From Roseovarius sp. EL26 (GTDB taxonomy: Bacteria; Pseudomonadota; Alphaproteobacteria; Rhodobacterales; Rhodobacteraceae): DNA of 64,000 bases. The notes under the pieces are model-generated. The model searched no databases. It saw only the letters and a program-made list of their open reading frames with translations, and had not been told where the DNA came from. Each line of letters opens with the position of its first letter. Within the stretch, counting starts at the first letter, position 1. Shown here piece by piece: positions 23,854 to 32,694 of this stretch. The stretch spans positions 310,001 to 374,000 of the forward strand of contig NZ_OUMZ01000005.1 in the NCBI RefSeq assembly GCF_900327775.1, written 5' to 3'. Made by a program: the position numbers and the translations under genes.

Positions 23854-24984
23854 ATGCGTAATACCCCCCATTGGAATGATCCGATCTCGCATCTGCGCAG
23901 GCAGCAGCCCGATACAGTTTCTTTGTATTTCAGCCCAACACAATTGCAGGCAACGGCGCAGCGCTTTCTAGATGGGTTTGACGGTTTGGTGACCTATGCG
24001 GTCAAGGCCAATCCGGGCGAGGAAGTGTTGGCCAATCTGGTGGCGGCAGGGGTGCGCGCCTTTGATGTGGCCAGCCCGCAAGAGATGCAGGCGGTGCGCC
24101 GTGTGTTTCCAGATGCGGTTTTGCACTACAACAACCCGGTCAGGTCACCCAAGGAAGTTGCGTTGGCTGCAGAGCTGGGTGTGGCGTCGTATTCGGTGGA
24201 TTGCGCGCGCGAGCTAGAGAAAATTGCGAGCTTGGTAAAGGATGTTGAAATTTCGATCCGGCTGGCGTTGCCAATAAAAGGAGCGGTGTACGATTTCGGC
24301 GAGAAATTTGGTGCTGGACCCGATGAGGCTGCGAAACTGCTGCGCCGGATTGTGGAATTGGGTTTTACCCCGGCGATGACCTTTCATCCCGGCACACAAT
24401 GCGCGGATCCGACGGCGTGGGGGTGTTATATCGCGGCAGTCGCAGATGTTGCTAAACAGGCAGGCGTGTCACTGGCGCGCCTGAATGTTGGAGGAGGATT
24501 TGCCGCGCACCGTGTTGGGGATGCGCCTGATCTGGAGGCGATTTTCGATCACATTCGCCGCGAAACAGACCGGTGTTTTGGCACGGATGCCCCAGAGTTG
24601 GTATGCGAGCCAGGTCGGGCAATGGTCGCGGATGCCTTTAGTCTGGCGGCGCGTGTCAAAGCAATCCGTCCGGGGGGCGCGGTTTTCATTAACGACGGTA
24701 TTTATGGCGGGTTCAGTGAAGGGCGCGACATGATGATGGTCGATCGGATTCGCATTATTGATCCACAAGGGCACGAACGTGCGGGGCGCATGTCTGGCCG
24801 CGTTGTATATGGTCCGACCTGTGACAGTATTGATCGCTTGCCTGACCCTGTGGCGCTTCCGGATGATATCGCCGAGGGAGATTATATCCTGTTTGATGGT
24901 ATGGGAGCCTATTCACGGGCCATCAACACCGGCTTTAACGGATATGGGCTTGGTGAGCCGGTGACAGTGACCCGGCTGAACTGA
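23854..24984 (+). CDS. Ornithine/lysine/diaminopimelate-type decarboxylase (PLP fold type III)
   Basis: A group IV PLP decarboxylase of 376 residues, probably making putrescine or cadaverine from ornithine or lysine. The PLP Lys lies in TYAVKANPGEEVL near residue 48. The later glycine-rich phosphate site is LNVGGGFAAHRVG, and CEPGRAMV and the cross-subunit active-site Cys in YGPTCDSIDRL near residue 320 match. The ATG at 23854 is used (AAGG 9 nt before). The divergent Lrp regulator supports amino-acid catabolism or polyamine control; ornithine is the first guess. Confidence 0.85.
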   Translation: MRNTPHWNDPISHLRRQQPDTVSLYFSPTQLQATAQRFLDGFDGLVTYAVKANPGEEVLANLVAAGVRAFDVASPQEMQAVRRVFPDAVLHYNNPVRSPKEVALAAELGVASYSVDCARELEKIASLVKDVEISIRLALPIKGAVYDFGEKFGAGPDEAAKLLRRIVELGFTPAMTFHPGTQCADPTAWGCYIAAVADVAKQAGVSLARLNVGGGFAAHRVGDAPDLEAIFDHIRRETDRCFGTDAPELVCEPGRAMVADAFSLAARVKAIRPGGAVFINDGIYGGFSEGRDMMMVDRIRIIDPQGHERAGRMSGRVVYGPTCDSIDRLPDPVALPDDIAEGDYILFDGMGAYSRAINTGFNGYGLGEPVTVTRLN

Positions 24985-25160
24985 CGCAGCACGGCGTGAT
25001 TACTTTCTATAAAGTTCTGTGCTGTAGGCTGTGATAGCGGGCGTTTGAAATGATTGCTCACGGCAAGTTTCATACCTCGTGTGGTGCGATAGCCCTTATT
25101 CGTCCATATTTATATGATAGGCTGATAAGACCGGCTGGATAAATACGAGAGGTGCTGTGC

Positions 25161-26222
25161 ATGACCTGGCGCCAGTGGTCAAAAACAATTTTTGATTTTA
25201 TTCGCCCCGGACGGCGACGGGGGCAGAGCGCTTTTGCCCGCACACGTGGGCAGGTCACACATGTCATTATTCTTGATGGAACGATGTCCAGCTTGAGCGT
25301 GGGGTGTGAAAGCAATGCCGGGCTGGCTTATAAGTTGTTAAGCTCTACCGCTGGGGCTGAGCTATCTCTTTATTACGAATCTGGAATTCAATGGTGTGAT
25401 TGGCGTCGTGCACCTGATGTGATGACCGGGAAGGGTATCAACCGCCAAATCCGCCGTGCTTATGGATATCTTGCCAGCAGGTACCGGCCGGGTGATCGGA
25501 TTTTTCTATTAGGATATTCACGTGGGGCTTTTGCAGTGCGCTCGCTTGCTGGGGTTATTGACCGGGTTGGGTTGCTGCGTGCTGCGGATGCGACTGAACG
25601 CAATATTCGCACCGCGTACCGGCATTATCAGGCGGGCGCAGGTAGCGCTGTGGCTGACGCTTTTGCCGAGGCACATTGTCATGCGGCGGTTGAGATTGAG
25701 ATGATCGGCGTTTGGGATACAGTCAAGGCGCTGGGCTTGCGTCTGCCGCTTATCTGGCGATGGAGCGAAGAGGCGCATGCCTTTCATGACCACCGGTTGG
25801 GCGCATCGGTGCGCCACGGTTATCATGCGCTGGCGCTGGATGAGACGCGGCGCACGTTTGAGCCAGTCTTATGGGAAACCGCTCCGGGATTTGATGGTAA
25901 GGTGGAGCAGATGTGGTTTCGCGGTACCCATGGCGATATCGGCGGACAGTTGGGTGGTTATGATCAGGCGCGGCCTTTGGCCAATATTCCGTTTGTGTGG
26001 ATGTTGGACAAGGCCGAGGCGTGTGGCCTGCCACTGCCGAACGGCTGGAAGCTGCATTACAAGATCGATGCGCAGGCACCGTCTGTTGGGACGTGGCGTG
26101 GTTGGGGTAAGATATTTTGGGTCAGACGCGGTCGCGATGTGGGAGTGGATTCGTCTGAAACGGTACACCCCAGCGTACATCAGGTTGAACCGGGCCTGCC
26201 GGATGCGGAAACGGTTAGCTAA
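25161..26222 (+). CDS. DUF2235 (T6SS Tle1-like) hydrolase, stand-alone
   Basis: 353 residues. The DUF2235 alpha/beta hydrolase has an N-terminal strand with Asp-Gly-Thr (ILDGTMSS), a nucleophile motif GYSRGAFAVR (Ser near residue 113) and the later acid region GVWDTVKALGL. The His is in the GTHGDIGG segment (about residue 255). Relatives include type VI lipase effectors, but many members are not effectors. There is no VgrG, PAAR or secretion gene nearby and no signal peptide, so an effector role is unsupported. ATG at 25161 with AGAGG 8 nt before. Confidence 0.75.
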   Translation: MTWRQWSKTIFDFIRPGRRRGQSAFARTRGQVTHVIILDGTMSSLSVGCESNAGLAYKLLSSTAGAELSLYYESGIQWCDWRRAPDVMTGKGINRQIRRAYGYLASRYRPGDRIFLLGYSRGAFAVRSLAGVIDRVGLLRAADATERNIRTAYRHYQAGAGSAVADAFAEAHCHAAVEIEMIGVWDTVKALGLRLPLIWRWSEEAHAFHDHRLGASVRHGYHALALDETRRTFEPVLWETAPGFDGKVEQMWFRGTHGDIGGQLGGYDQARPLANIPFVWMLDKAEACGLPLPNGWKLHYKIDAQAPSVGTWRGWGKIFWVRRGRDVGVDSSETVHPSVHQVEPGLPDAETVS

Positions 26223-26272
26223 CTGATCCCGCAGTGTGTGACGAAATTTAGCTTTGACAGTAGGATGGTTAA

Positions 26273-26314
26273 TTTTCAACCGATTGAATCCATGAGGCGG
26301 CAACCGGTTGAAAA
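26273..26314 (-). terminator. 10-bp inverted repeat between DUF2235 and metF
   Basis: TTTTCAACCG (26273-26282) and CGGTTGAAAA (26305-26314) pair perfectly around a 22-base loop. It lies between convergent genes and could end transcription in either direction. Confidence 0.5.
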
Positions 26315-26331
26315 GGTAAGGCCTTGAAGGC

Positions 26332-27198
26332 TTAGGCGACGTGACGCAGGGCTTGATGCGATTTCAAGCCAAGCGCATGGCAGATATTTCGCGTCAGGTC
26401 TGGCCGGTTGAGGGTATAGAAGTGCAGATGCTCAACTCCGCCCTCAAGCAAGTCACTGCACAACTCTGTTGCCACACTTGTTGCCAAAAGCTGCTCACGA
26501 TCATCTCTCAGCGCCTTATCAAAGGCATGATCTAGCCAATCAGGTATGGAAGCGCCGCATCGCAGGGAAAATTCACGCGCGTTTTTCCAGTTCTCAATTG
26601 GCAGGATGCCGGGAAGGATCGGCACGGTGATGCCAGCCTTGTCGCAGGCATCGCGAAAACGGAAGAACACGTCAGCTTCAAAGAAAAACTGAGTGATGAT
26701 TTCTGAGGCCCCGGCATCAATCTTGCGCTTGAGCCAATTGATATCAGCGGCCTGATCTGATGCCTCAGGGTGTACCTCAGGATAGGCGCCAACGCGGATC
26801 TTGAAGTTTCCGGTGCGCGCCAACGCATCGACCAGCTCGCAACTGTCGGCAAACCCATCGGGGCGGGCGTGGAAGGGGCCGGTGCCAGTTGGTGGATCGC
26901 CACGCAAGGCGGTGATTTCAGTCACGCCGTCAAGGGCGAACTGCTTGGCGATTTCAAGCGTTTCCTCGCGTGAGGCATCAACACAAGTCAGGTGTGCGGC
27001 AACCTTAAGATCGGTGGTTTTGTGCAGCGCGCTCACGGTTTCCTGAGTCAGCTGCCGCGTGGTGCCACCGGCGCCATATGTGACTGAAACAAAGCCCGGG
27101 TCAAACGGAGCCAGCGCCATCGCCGTATCCCACAAGCGAAAAGAAGCCTCGAGCGAGCGAGGCGGGAAAAATTCGAATGAGATATCTGGTGTGGTCAT
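26332..27198 (-). CDS. metF: 5,10-methylenetetrahydrofolate reductase MetF
   Basis: Reduces methylene-THF to methyl-THF, the methyl donor for methionine synthesis, using FAD and NADH. 288 residues, a TIM barrel beginning ISFEFFPPRS. Conserved stretches include VSVTYGAGGTTRQLTQETV, HLTCVDASREETL, ALRGDPPTGTGPF and ASEIITQFFFEADVFFRF. It is divergent from a MetR-like LysR regulator and shares an operator region with it, the classic metF/metR arrangement. Confidence 0.95.
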   Translation of the reverse strand: MTTPDISFEFFPPRSLEASFRLWDTAMALAPFDPGFVSVTYGAGGTTRQLTQETVSALHKTTDLKVAAHLTCVDASREETLEIAKQFALDGVTEITALRGDPPTGTGPFHARPDGFADSCELVDALARTGNFKIRVGAYPEVHPEASDQAADINWLKRKIDAGASEIITQFFFEADVFFRFRDACDKAGITVPILPGILPIENWKNAREFSLRCGASIPDWLDHAFDKALRDDREQLLATSVATELCSDLLEGGVEHLHFYTLNRPDLTRNICHALGLKSHQALRHVA

Positions 27199-27246
27199 CG
27201 GTCTTATCCTGCATTGGGTTGTCTATGCGCCCTTGTTGCAGGTGGC

Positions 27247-27288
27247 TGAATGTGAGACAACTTCATAATATTCACTATCTAAATGAAG
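27247..27288. promoter_or_regulatory. TGAA/TTCA repeats in the metF/metR gap
   Basis: The gap has TGAA at 27247-27250 and TTCA at 27262-27265, plus an inverted CTTCAT (27261-27266) and ATGAAG (27283-27288). These resemble half-sites of the MetR target (TGAAN5TTCA), although the exact spacing is not seen. The position between divergent starts supports MetR binding. Confidence 0.4.
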
Positions 27289-27298
27289 ATAACTAATA

Positions 27299-28204
27299 AT
27301 GCATATCGAGTTCAGGCATCTCAAAACCATCCGGGCCATCCATCAGGCTGGCGGTTTGGCACGCGCAGCGGATCTGATGCATATCACGCAATCGGCGCTG
27401 AGCCATCAGATCAAGGGCTTAGAAGATCAGGCCGGGGTGGAACTGTTTGTCCGCCGATCGAAGCCGCTGAAATTGTCGGCGGCGGGCTTGCGTTTGTTAC
27501 GGCTGGCAGAAAAGATTCTGCCCGAAGTAGAGGCGATGGAAGCAGAGTTTTCCGGCCTGCGCGAGGGTAGCGCCGGGCGGATGCATATTGCGATTGAATG
27601 CCACGCATGTTTCGAGTGGTTGTTTCCAGTGCTTGAGGCATTTCGAAAATCATGGAGCGAGGTGGATGTCGATATCCGCCCCGGTCTGGCGTTTGATGCG
27701 CTGCCTGCCCTGCAAAAGGAGGAGGTCGATCTGGTGGTCTCATCCGATCCCGAGGACCTGCCGGGTGTGATCTTCAAACCGCTGTTCGATTATGAACCGG
27801 TATTTGTTGCCGCTGGTCAGCATCCATTGGCGCAGAAAGAATTTGTCGTGGCTGAGGATTTTCGCAATGAGACGCTGATCACTTACCCGGTGGATCGGGC
27901 GCGTTTGGATGTGTTCACGCAGCTTTTGAGCCCGGCCAAGGTAGAGCCACGCGCGGTGCGGCAAGTGGAACTGACGGCGGTGATTTTGCTGTTGGTGGCG
28001 TCCAATCGCGGGGTGGCGGTTCTGCCCGACTGGGTGGTGCGTGAACTGCGCAAAAGCGATGATTACGTAACCCGCCCGATCACTGAAAAAGGCGTGACAC
28101 GCCGATTATACGCGGCCATCCGCGAAGAGGATGCACACAAGCCGTTTATGGCGCACTTACTGAAACTTGCGCGAGACATACCGGTGAAGATGCAGCGGGG
28201 ATAA
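27299..28204 (+). CDS. LysR-family regulator, MetR-like
   Basis: 301 residues. The LysR helix-turn-helix is at about residues 18-48 (LARAADLMHITQSALSHQIKGLEDQAGVELF), followed by the effector-binding periplasmic-binding-protein-like domain (about 90-290). The start ATG lies 100 bp from the divergent metF gene. MetR uses homocysteine as coregulator in enteric bacteria. The MetR assignment rests mainly on the divergent metF; other LysR types remain possible. Confidence 0.85.
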   Translation: MHIEFRHLKTIRAIHQAGGLARAADLMHITQSALSHQIKGLEDQAGVELFVRRSKPLKLSAAGLRLLRLAEKILPEVEAMEAEFSGLREGSAGRMHIAIECHACFEWLFPVLEAFRKSWSEVDVDIRPGLAFDALPALQKEEVDLVVSSDPEDLPGVIFKPLFDYEPVFVAAGQHPLAQKEFVVAEDFRNETLITYPVDRARLDVFTQLLSPAKVEPRAVRQVELTAVILLLVASNRGVAVLPDWVVRELRKSDDYVTRPITEKGVTRRLYAAIREEDAHKPFMAHLLKLARDIPVKMQRG

Positions 28205-28224
28205 TGGGTTAAGTGCAATTGGTA

Positions 28225-28249
28225 TGGCCAAAAAAGCCACTTTTGGTCA
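28225..28249 (+). terminator. Weak stem-loop after the MetR-like gene
   Basis: TGGCCAAAA (28225-28233) and TTTTGGTCA (28241-28249) pair across a seven-base loop with one G-T pair. It is located 21 bp after the stop. Confidence 0.35.
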
Positions 28250-28318
28250 TTAATAGATGTCCAGATTTCGACTAAGCCACGGGTTCAAAACACACCTGCA
28301 TCGGAGTCGATTCTCGTT

Positions 28319-29026
28319 ATGTCACATGCTACACAGATCCCCGTCACAGACCGGACTAAACTGACCCGCCGCCCGCATCGCGGCATTTACGACAGGGAGG
28401 CAGTTCACGCCATTCTGGATGAAAGTTTCATGTGTAATGTGGCGTATCTCCACAAGGGTTCTCCGATGGTGCTGCCAACTGGATATGGTCGCATGGGGGA
28501 TTTCATCTACATACATGGCTCAAACAAGAGCACCATGCTGGGCGCAGCACTTAGTGGTCAGGATGTTTGTGTTTTGGTAACTTTGTTGGATGGGATTGTG
28601 CTTGCACGCGCCCTGTACAGTCACTCGGTCAACTATCGATCTGTTGTTGTGTACGGCAAGCCAGAGTTGGTGGAAGATCCCGAAGAGAAACGCGCCTCGT
28701 TCAAAGCCTACGCCGATCAGGTCATGAAGGGGCGTTACGAAGACACCCGCCCGCCGACCGATAAAGAGTTGAATGCCACAACAGTAATGCGCATTCCGCT
28801 GAATGAGGCAGTTGCGAAGATGCGGGCAGGTCCGGCCGCGGATTTTGAAAAGGATCTGGGGCTGACTCATTGGGCCGGTGAAGTGCTGATCAAACAGGTT
28901 ATGTGTGATGCGATCCGCGACCCGAATGGCGACCAGACTGCCGCGCTGCCTGACTATGTTCGTGCATATGAAAAACTGCCAAACCGGCAACAGCAAGAGG
29001 TCGAAAATACAGCCGACAGCGTTTAA
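28319..29026 (+). CDS. Pyridoxamine 5'-phosphate oxidase-family flavoprotein
   Basis: 235 residues. The split-barrel flavin/PLP fold of nitroreductase-like/PNPOx-family proteins (COG3467 type) is suggested by MVLPTGYGRMGDFIYIHGS near residue 51, the Ala/Leu-rich strand and SHSVNYRSVVVYGKP. The binding face seems intact, but no catalytic residue set distinguishes oxidase, haem-binding or detoxifying function. The ribosome-binding GGAG is unusually far (12 nt). It lies 96 bp before glpK on the same strand. Confidence 0.75.
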   Translation: MSHATQIPVTDRTKLTRRPHRGIYDREAVHAILDESFMCNVAYLHKGSPMVLPTGYGRMGDFIYIHGSNKSTMLGAALSGQDVCVLVTLLDGIVLARALYSHSVNYRSVVVYGKPELVEDPEEKRASFKAYADQVMKGRYEDTRPPTDKELNATTVMRIPLNEAVAKMRAGPAADFEKDLGLTHWAGEVLIKQVMCDAIRDPNGDQTAALPDYVRAYEKLPNRQQQEVENTADSV

Positions 29027-29122
29027 GGCGCTGAGCACTTCTTTGTTTGATGTGCAGAGAGGGCTTGCGATCCCGATGCGAACGCATTGATATGGCGTTC
29101 AAAGCGACAAAAGGGATGCGCA

Positions 29123-30607
29123 ATGACTTATGTGCTGGCAATTGATCAGGGGACAACTTCAAGCCGGGCGATTGTGTTTGATCAAGGGTTGCACCCGGTT
29201 GCCAGCGCGCAAGAAGAGTTTGCGCAACATTTCCCGCAATCGGGCTGGGTCGAACATAATCCTGCGGATATCTGGTCAACCGTCACGAATACCTGCCGAG
29301 AGGCGGTAAAAAAGGCTGGTATCGCCGCATCTGATATCGCCGGATTGGGCATTACTAATCAGCGCGAAACTACCGTTGTCTGGGACCGCGAAACAGGCGC
29401 ACCAGTACATAATGCCATTGTCTGGCAGGATCGGCGCACAGCTGACTTGTGCCATGCCCTGCGCGCGGCTGGGCATGAGGAGATGATCAGTCACGCCACA
29501 GGCCTTTTGCTGGATCCGTATTTTTCGGGCACCAAGCTGAAGTGGGTTTTGGACAATGTTGATGACGCGCGGGAGCGGGCCGAGGCAGGGCAACTATTAT
29601 TTGGGACCATCGATTGCTTCCTGATCTGGAAGTTAACCGGCGGAAAAGTGCATGCCACTGATGCAACCAATGCCGCCCGCACGTTGCTTTACGATATCCG
29701 TGAGGGGTGCTGGAGCCCCGAGATCTGTGCCCTGTTGGATATTCCGATGGCGATGCTGCCTGAGGTGTGCGATTGCGCGGCGGATTATGGCATGGTGCAG
29801 GCGGATATTCTGGGACAAGAAGTGCCGATCTTGGGCGTGGCTGGCGATCAGCAGGCCGCCACCATCGGGCAGGCTTGTTTTCAACCGGGCATGATGAAGT
29901 CAACTTATGGCACAGGTTGTTTTGCGCTTTTGAACACGGGCGATGTGCCGGTCACGTCCAGGAACCGACTGCTGACGACCATTGCCTATCAATTGGATGG
30001 CAAGCCGACCTATGCGCTGGAAGGGTCGATTTTCATCGCGGGAGCGGTGGTTCAATGGCTGCGTGACGGATTGCAAATTATCAAAGGTGCGGCTGAAACG
30101 CAGGAGTTGGCAAAAACCGCTGATCCTACTCAAAATGTGGTGATTGTGCCCGCCTTTACCGGCTTGGGAGCCCCTTATTGGAATGCCGACTGTCGTGGCG
30201 CAGTGTTTGGTCTGACGCGCAATTCAGGCCCGGCAGAAATGTCCCGTGCGGCGTTGGAAAGTGTGGGTTTTCAGACCCGGGATTTACTAGAGGCAATGCG
30301 CGCCGATTGGGACGGTGATGACGATGCTGTGTTGCGGGTTGATGGTGGCATGACGGCCTCGGATTGGGCAATGCAGTTTTTGGCCGACATCAACGGTGTG
30401 CCGGTTGACCGCCCGCCGATATTGGAAACCACGGCGCTGGGTGCGGCTTGGCTGGCCGGGATGCAGGCGGGAATTTATCCGGGTCCTGAGGAATTTGCCG
30501 CAACATGGGCACGCGAGCGGATATTTCAACCCACGATGGACGAAGACACGCGTGACGCACGCTATGCGCAATGGCAGCGCGCCGTACGTGCAGCACAGGG
30601 GTTTTGA
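29123..30607 (+). CDS. glpK: Glycerol kinase GlpK
   Basis: Phosphorylates glycerol to sn-glycerol-3-phosphate. 494 residues of the FGGY family: N-terminal phosphate-binding [13 protein letters not shown], then [41 protein letters not shown] and C-terminal [14 protein letters not shown] and [12 protein letters not shown]. The ATG at 29123 is used, with AAGGG 8 nt before. It is followed 3 nt later by a glycosyltransferase fusion, implying a shared transcript. Confidence 0.96.
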   Translation: MTYVLAIDQGTTSSRAIVFDQGLHPVASAQEEFAQHFPQSGWVEHNPADIWSTVTNTCREAVKKAGIAASDIAGLGITNQRETTVVWDRETGAPVHNAIVWQDRRTADLCHALRAAGHEEMISHATGLLLDPYFSGTKLKWVLDNVDDARERAEAGQLLFGTIDCFLIWKLTGGKVHATDATNAARTLLYDIREGCWSPEICALLDIPMAMLPEVCDCAADYGMVQADILGQEVPILGVAGDQQAATIGQACFQPGMMKSTYGTGCFALLNTGDVPVTSRNRLLTTIAYQLDGKPTYALEGSIFIAGAVVQWLRDGLQIIKGAAETQELAKTADPTQNVVIVPAFTGLGAPYWNADCRGAVFGLTRNSGPAEMSRAALESVGFQTRDLLEAMRADWDGDDDAVLRVDGGMTASDWAMQFLADINGVPVDRPPILETTALGAAWLAGMQAGIYPGPEEFAATWARERIFQPTMDEDTRDARYAQWQRAVRAAQGF

Positions 30608-30610
30608 GTG

Positions 30611-31747
30611 ATGAGTGATCTGGTATCAGTAATCATACCTGCACGAAATGAGGCGGCAACGATTACCCGTGTGGTCAGCACATTGATGCAGATGGACTGG
30701 GTGGATGAGATCGTTGTCGTCGATAATGGCTCAGAGGATCAGACCGGTGATTTGGCGGCAAAGGCCGGCGCCACGGTGGTGTTTGAGGCGACGCCGGGAA
30801 TGGGTGAGGCGGTGCGTGCAGGGCTGAAAGCGGCCCGCAATGATTGGGTGATGAAGCTTGATGCTGATCTGGATAAGTTTCAAACAGATCTGTTTGCCCG
30901 CATGGTCGAAGCGCGTGCGCCCGGTGTGGGGCTGGTCAAAGGGGCGTGGAACGATCTACGTGACAATATGCCGATGACTCGCCTTTTGGTGGGCCCCGCC
31001 ATGCGCCAGCTGTTTCCCCGGATGCCGGACCTGCGAGCGCCCAATACAGGCATCTATCTGGTCAACCGTAGCCTGATTGCGCATCATGAGATCATTGGTA
31101 ACTATGCCGCTGATCTGGATGTGATGGTTCGGGTGCATGCTGCTGGGGCGGGCATCGCCGAAGTCGATATCGGTCGATTGGAAAACAATCCGCGTGATGT
31201 CGGGCATTACAATGCGATGGCTGAGACGATTTTGGCGTTTTTCCTGCATCTTCATGCGCACGACATCGGCAAAGAGTTGATGGTTGTGGCGGATGATGGC
31301 GTGCAGGTGACGCATCATTGTCTGGGACGAATTGCAGCACATGCTCGGGTCGGTGGCCAGGTTGATATTTATCTGGGCGCGGATGGTCTGGCGGCTGATA
31401 TCCTGCGCGATGTATTGGAGCCTTATCCGACCGCGCGCCTGCACCCATTGGCACAGCTAACGCAGCACTTGACGACGCAGGTTCGGATGCCAGCCCAAAT
31501 TATCGCCCCGAACGGGAGCTCAGTTGCCGCAACTGAAGCTGCAAGTTCTGCCGCCGTGCACGATATTGACCTGTTGCAGATGCCAATCGACCTGTCTCGC
31601 TTTGTTGCTGATACCGGTTATGCGTTGGCGGGTGGGGCTGTGATCAAACAGGGCGCTTTGAAACGGCTTGGGCACCCTACGGCGGAGGCGCCGGCTAACG
31701 CGCGTGAGGTATTTCAATCTCTCGCGACAAAAGTACAGCATAGGTGA
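30611..31747 (+). CDS. GT2 glycosyltransferase with unusual C-terminal domain
   Basis: 378 residues. Residues 1 to about 220 form a family 2 glycosyltransferase: opening VSVIIPARNEAATI, DNGSEDQTGD and a DxD-type KLDADLDKF near residue 88. The rest (about 221-378) is a separate region. Its start, ELMVVADDGVQVTHHCLGR, is vaguely reminiscent of PIG-L deacetylases (AxPDDxxxGC) but lacks a convincing HPDD motif. I therefore do not name it. It follows the glpK stop by 3 nt. A role in glycerol-linked lipid or glycoside synthesis is a contextual guess only. Confidence 0.7.
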   Translation: MSDLVSVIIPARNEAATITRVVSTLMQMDWVDEIVVVDNGSEDQTGDLAAKAGATVVFEATPGMGEAVRAGLKAARNDWVMKLDADLDKFQTDLFARMVEARAPGVGLVKGAWNDLRDNMPMTRLLVGPAMRQLFPRMPDLRAPNTGIYLVNRSLIAHHEIIGNYAADLDVMVRVHAAGAGIAEVDIGRLENNPRDVGHYNAMAETILAFFLHLHAHDIGKELMVVADDGVQVTHHCLGRIAAHARVGGQVDIYLGADGLAADILRDVLEPYPTARLHPLAQLTQHLTTQVRMPAQIIAPNGSSVAATEAASSAAVHDIDLLQMPIDLSRFVADTGYALAGGAVIKQGALKRLGHPTAEAPANAREVFQSLATKVQHR

Positions 31748-31866
31748 CGCGTGAGAGGGAAGTCTGACGCGTGTATTTTTCAGCATGCAGGTTTAGGCGA
31801 GACTGAAGGAAAGGTCAGCTGATATTTTGAATTCCAATAACCGTTTGACCAGTATAACCTTTTCGC

Positions 31867-32676
31867 ATGATTATTGTTCTAATAGCCTTGTTTTTGATCG
31901 CTGGCGTGTTCGGCTATCGCCATTGGGCAAAAACCCAAATGCATGCAGAGCTTCTTGCCGCCGCGCTGACAGAGGGTGAGCGCGCAATTGTTGCGCAGCA
32001 TGTCCCGCTTATTAAGCGGTTGCCGGTCGAATTTCGTGACAGGCTAGAAGGTAAAATGAATCTGTTTCTGCATCAGGTCGATTTTTACGGCTGCGACGGA
32101 CTGGAGATCACTGAGGAAATGCAGCTTTCGATTGCGGCGCAGGCGTGTTTACTGGTCGTCAACAGCGACAGATGGTACAAAAATCTCAGCACTATCCTGA
32201 TTTACCCAGGCGCGTTCAAATCGCGCCAACGTGCCCATAGTGGCTTTGTGGTGACTGAAAAGGAAATCGTACGGTCTGGCGAAAGTTGGACGCGGGGTCC
32301 GGTCGTACTGTCATGGGCGCATAGCAAGCAGGGTGCGATGAATGACCGGGATGGCCACAACGTCGTTTTGCATGAATTCGCCCATCAAATCGATGACCTG
32401 TCCGGGCATACCAATGGCGTACCTATCCTGAGCAAAGGGCAAAGCTTTGCGGAATGGGAGCGTGTGTTTTTGACGGCATTCGAGGCTCATGTTCAGGACA
32501 CTGAGCAGGGGCGCAAGACGGTCATCGACGCCTATGGCGCGGAAGGCCACGAAGAGTTTTTCGCGGTTGCGGTCGAGGTCTTTTTTGAGAAACCAAAGGC
32601 CCTGAAGAATGAGCTGCCTGCAGTCTATGAACAACTGGCCAAACTGTTCCAATTGGAGCCGGTCAGCTGGCAATAA
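31867..32676 (+). CDS. MtfA-like zinc-dependent peptidase
   Basis: 269 residues. An N-terminal hydrophobic segment (about 3-20) could be an anchor. The gluzincin motif HEFAHQIDD near residue 168 (two His and the catalytic Glu) and the downstream EEFFAVAVEVFFE near 225 give the third ligand. E. coli MtfA is a peptidase that binds the Mlc repressor; family members elsewhere are often just called zinc-dependent peptidase. The start has a weak ribosome-binding site. It is convergent with the ABC-F gene. Confidence 0.85.
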   Translation: MIIVLIALFLIAGVFGYRHWAKTQMHAELLAAALTEGERAIVAQHVPLIKRLPVEFRDRLEGKMNLFLHQVDFYGCDGLEITEEMQLSIAAQACLLVVNSDRWYKNLSTILIYPGAFKSRQRAHSGFVVTEKEIVRSGESWTRGPVVLSWAHSKQGAMNDRDGHNVVLHEFAHQIDDLSGHTNGVPILSKGQSFAEWERVFLTAFEAHVQDTEQGRKTVIDAYGAEGHEEFFAVAVEVFFEKPKALKNELPAVYEQLAKLFQLEPVSWQ

Positions 32677-32694
32677 TCAACCACAGAACAGCCC

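Noticed and set aside
25161..26222. Type VI secretion effector.
   Set aside because: The fold matches DUF2235 but no secretion or immunity gene is nearby; called a stand-alone hydrolase instead.
30611..31747. PIG-L deacetylase domain in the C-terminal half.
   Set aside because: The HPDD-type metal motif is absent; the resemblance of VVADD ... HHCLG is too weak to call.
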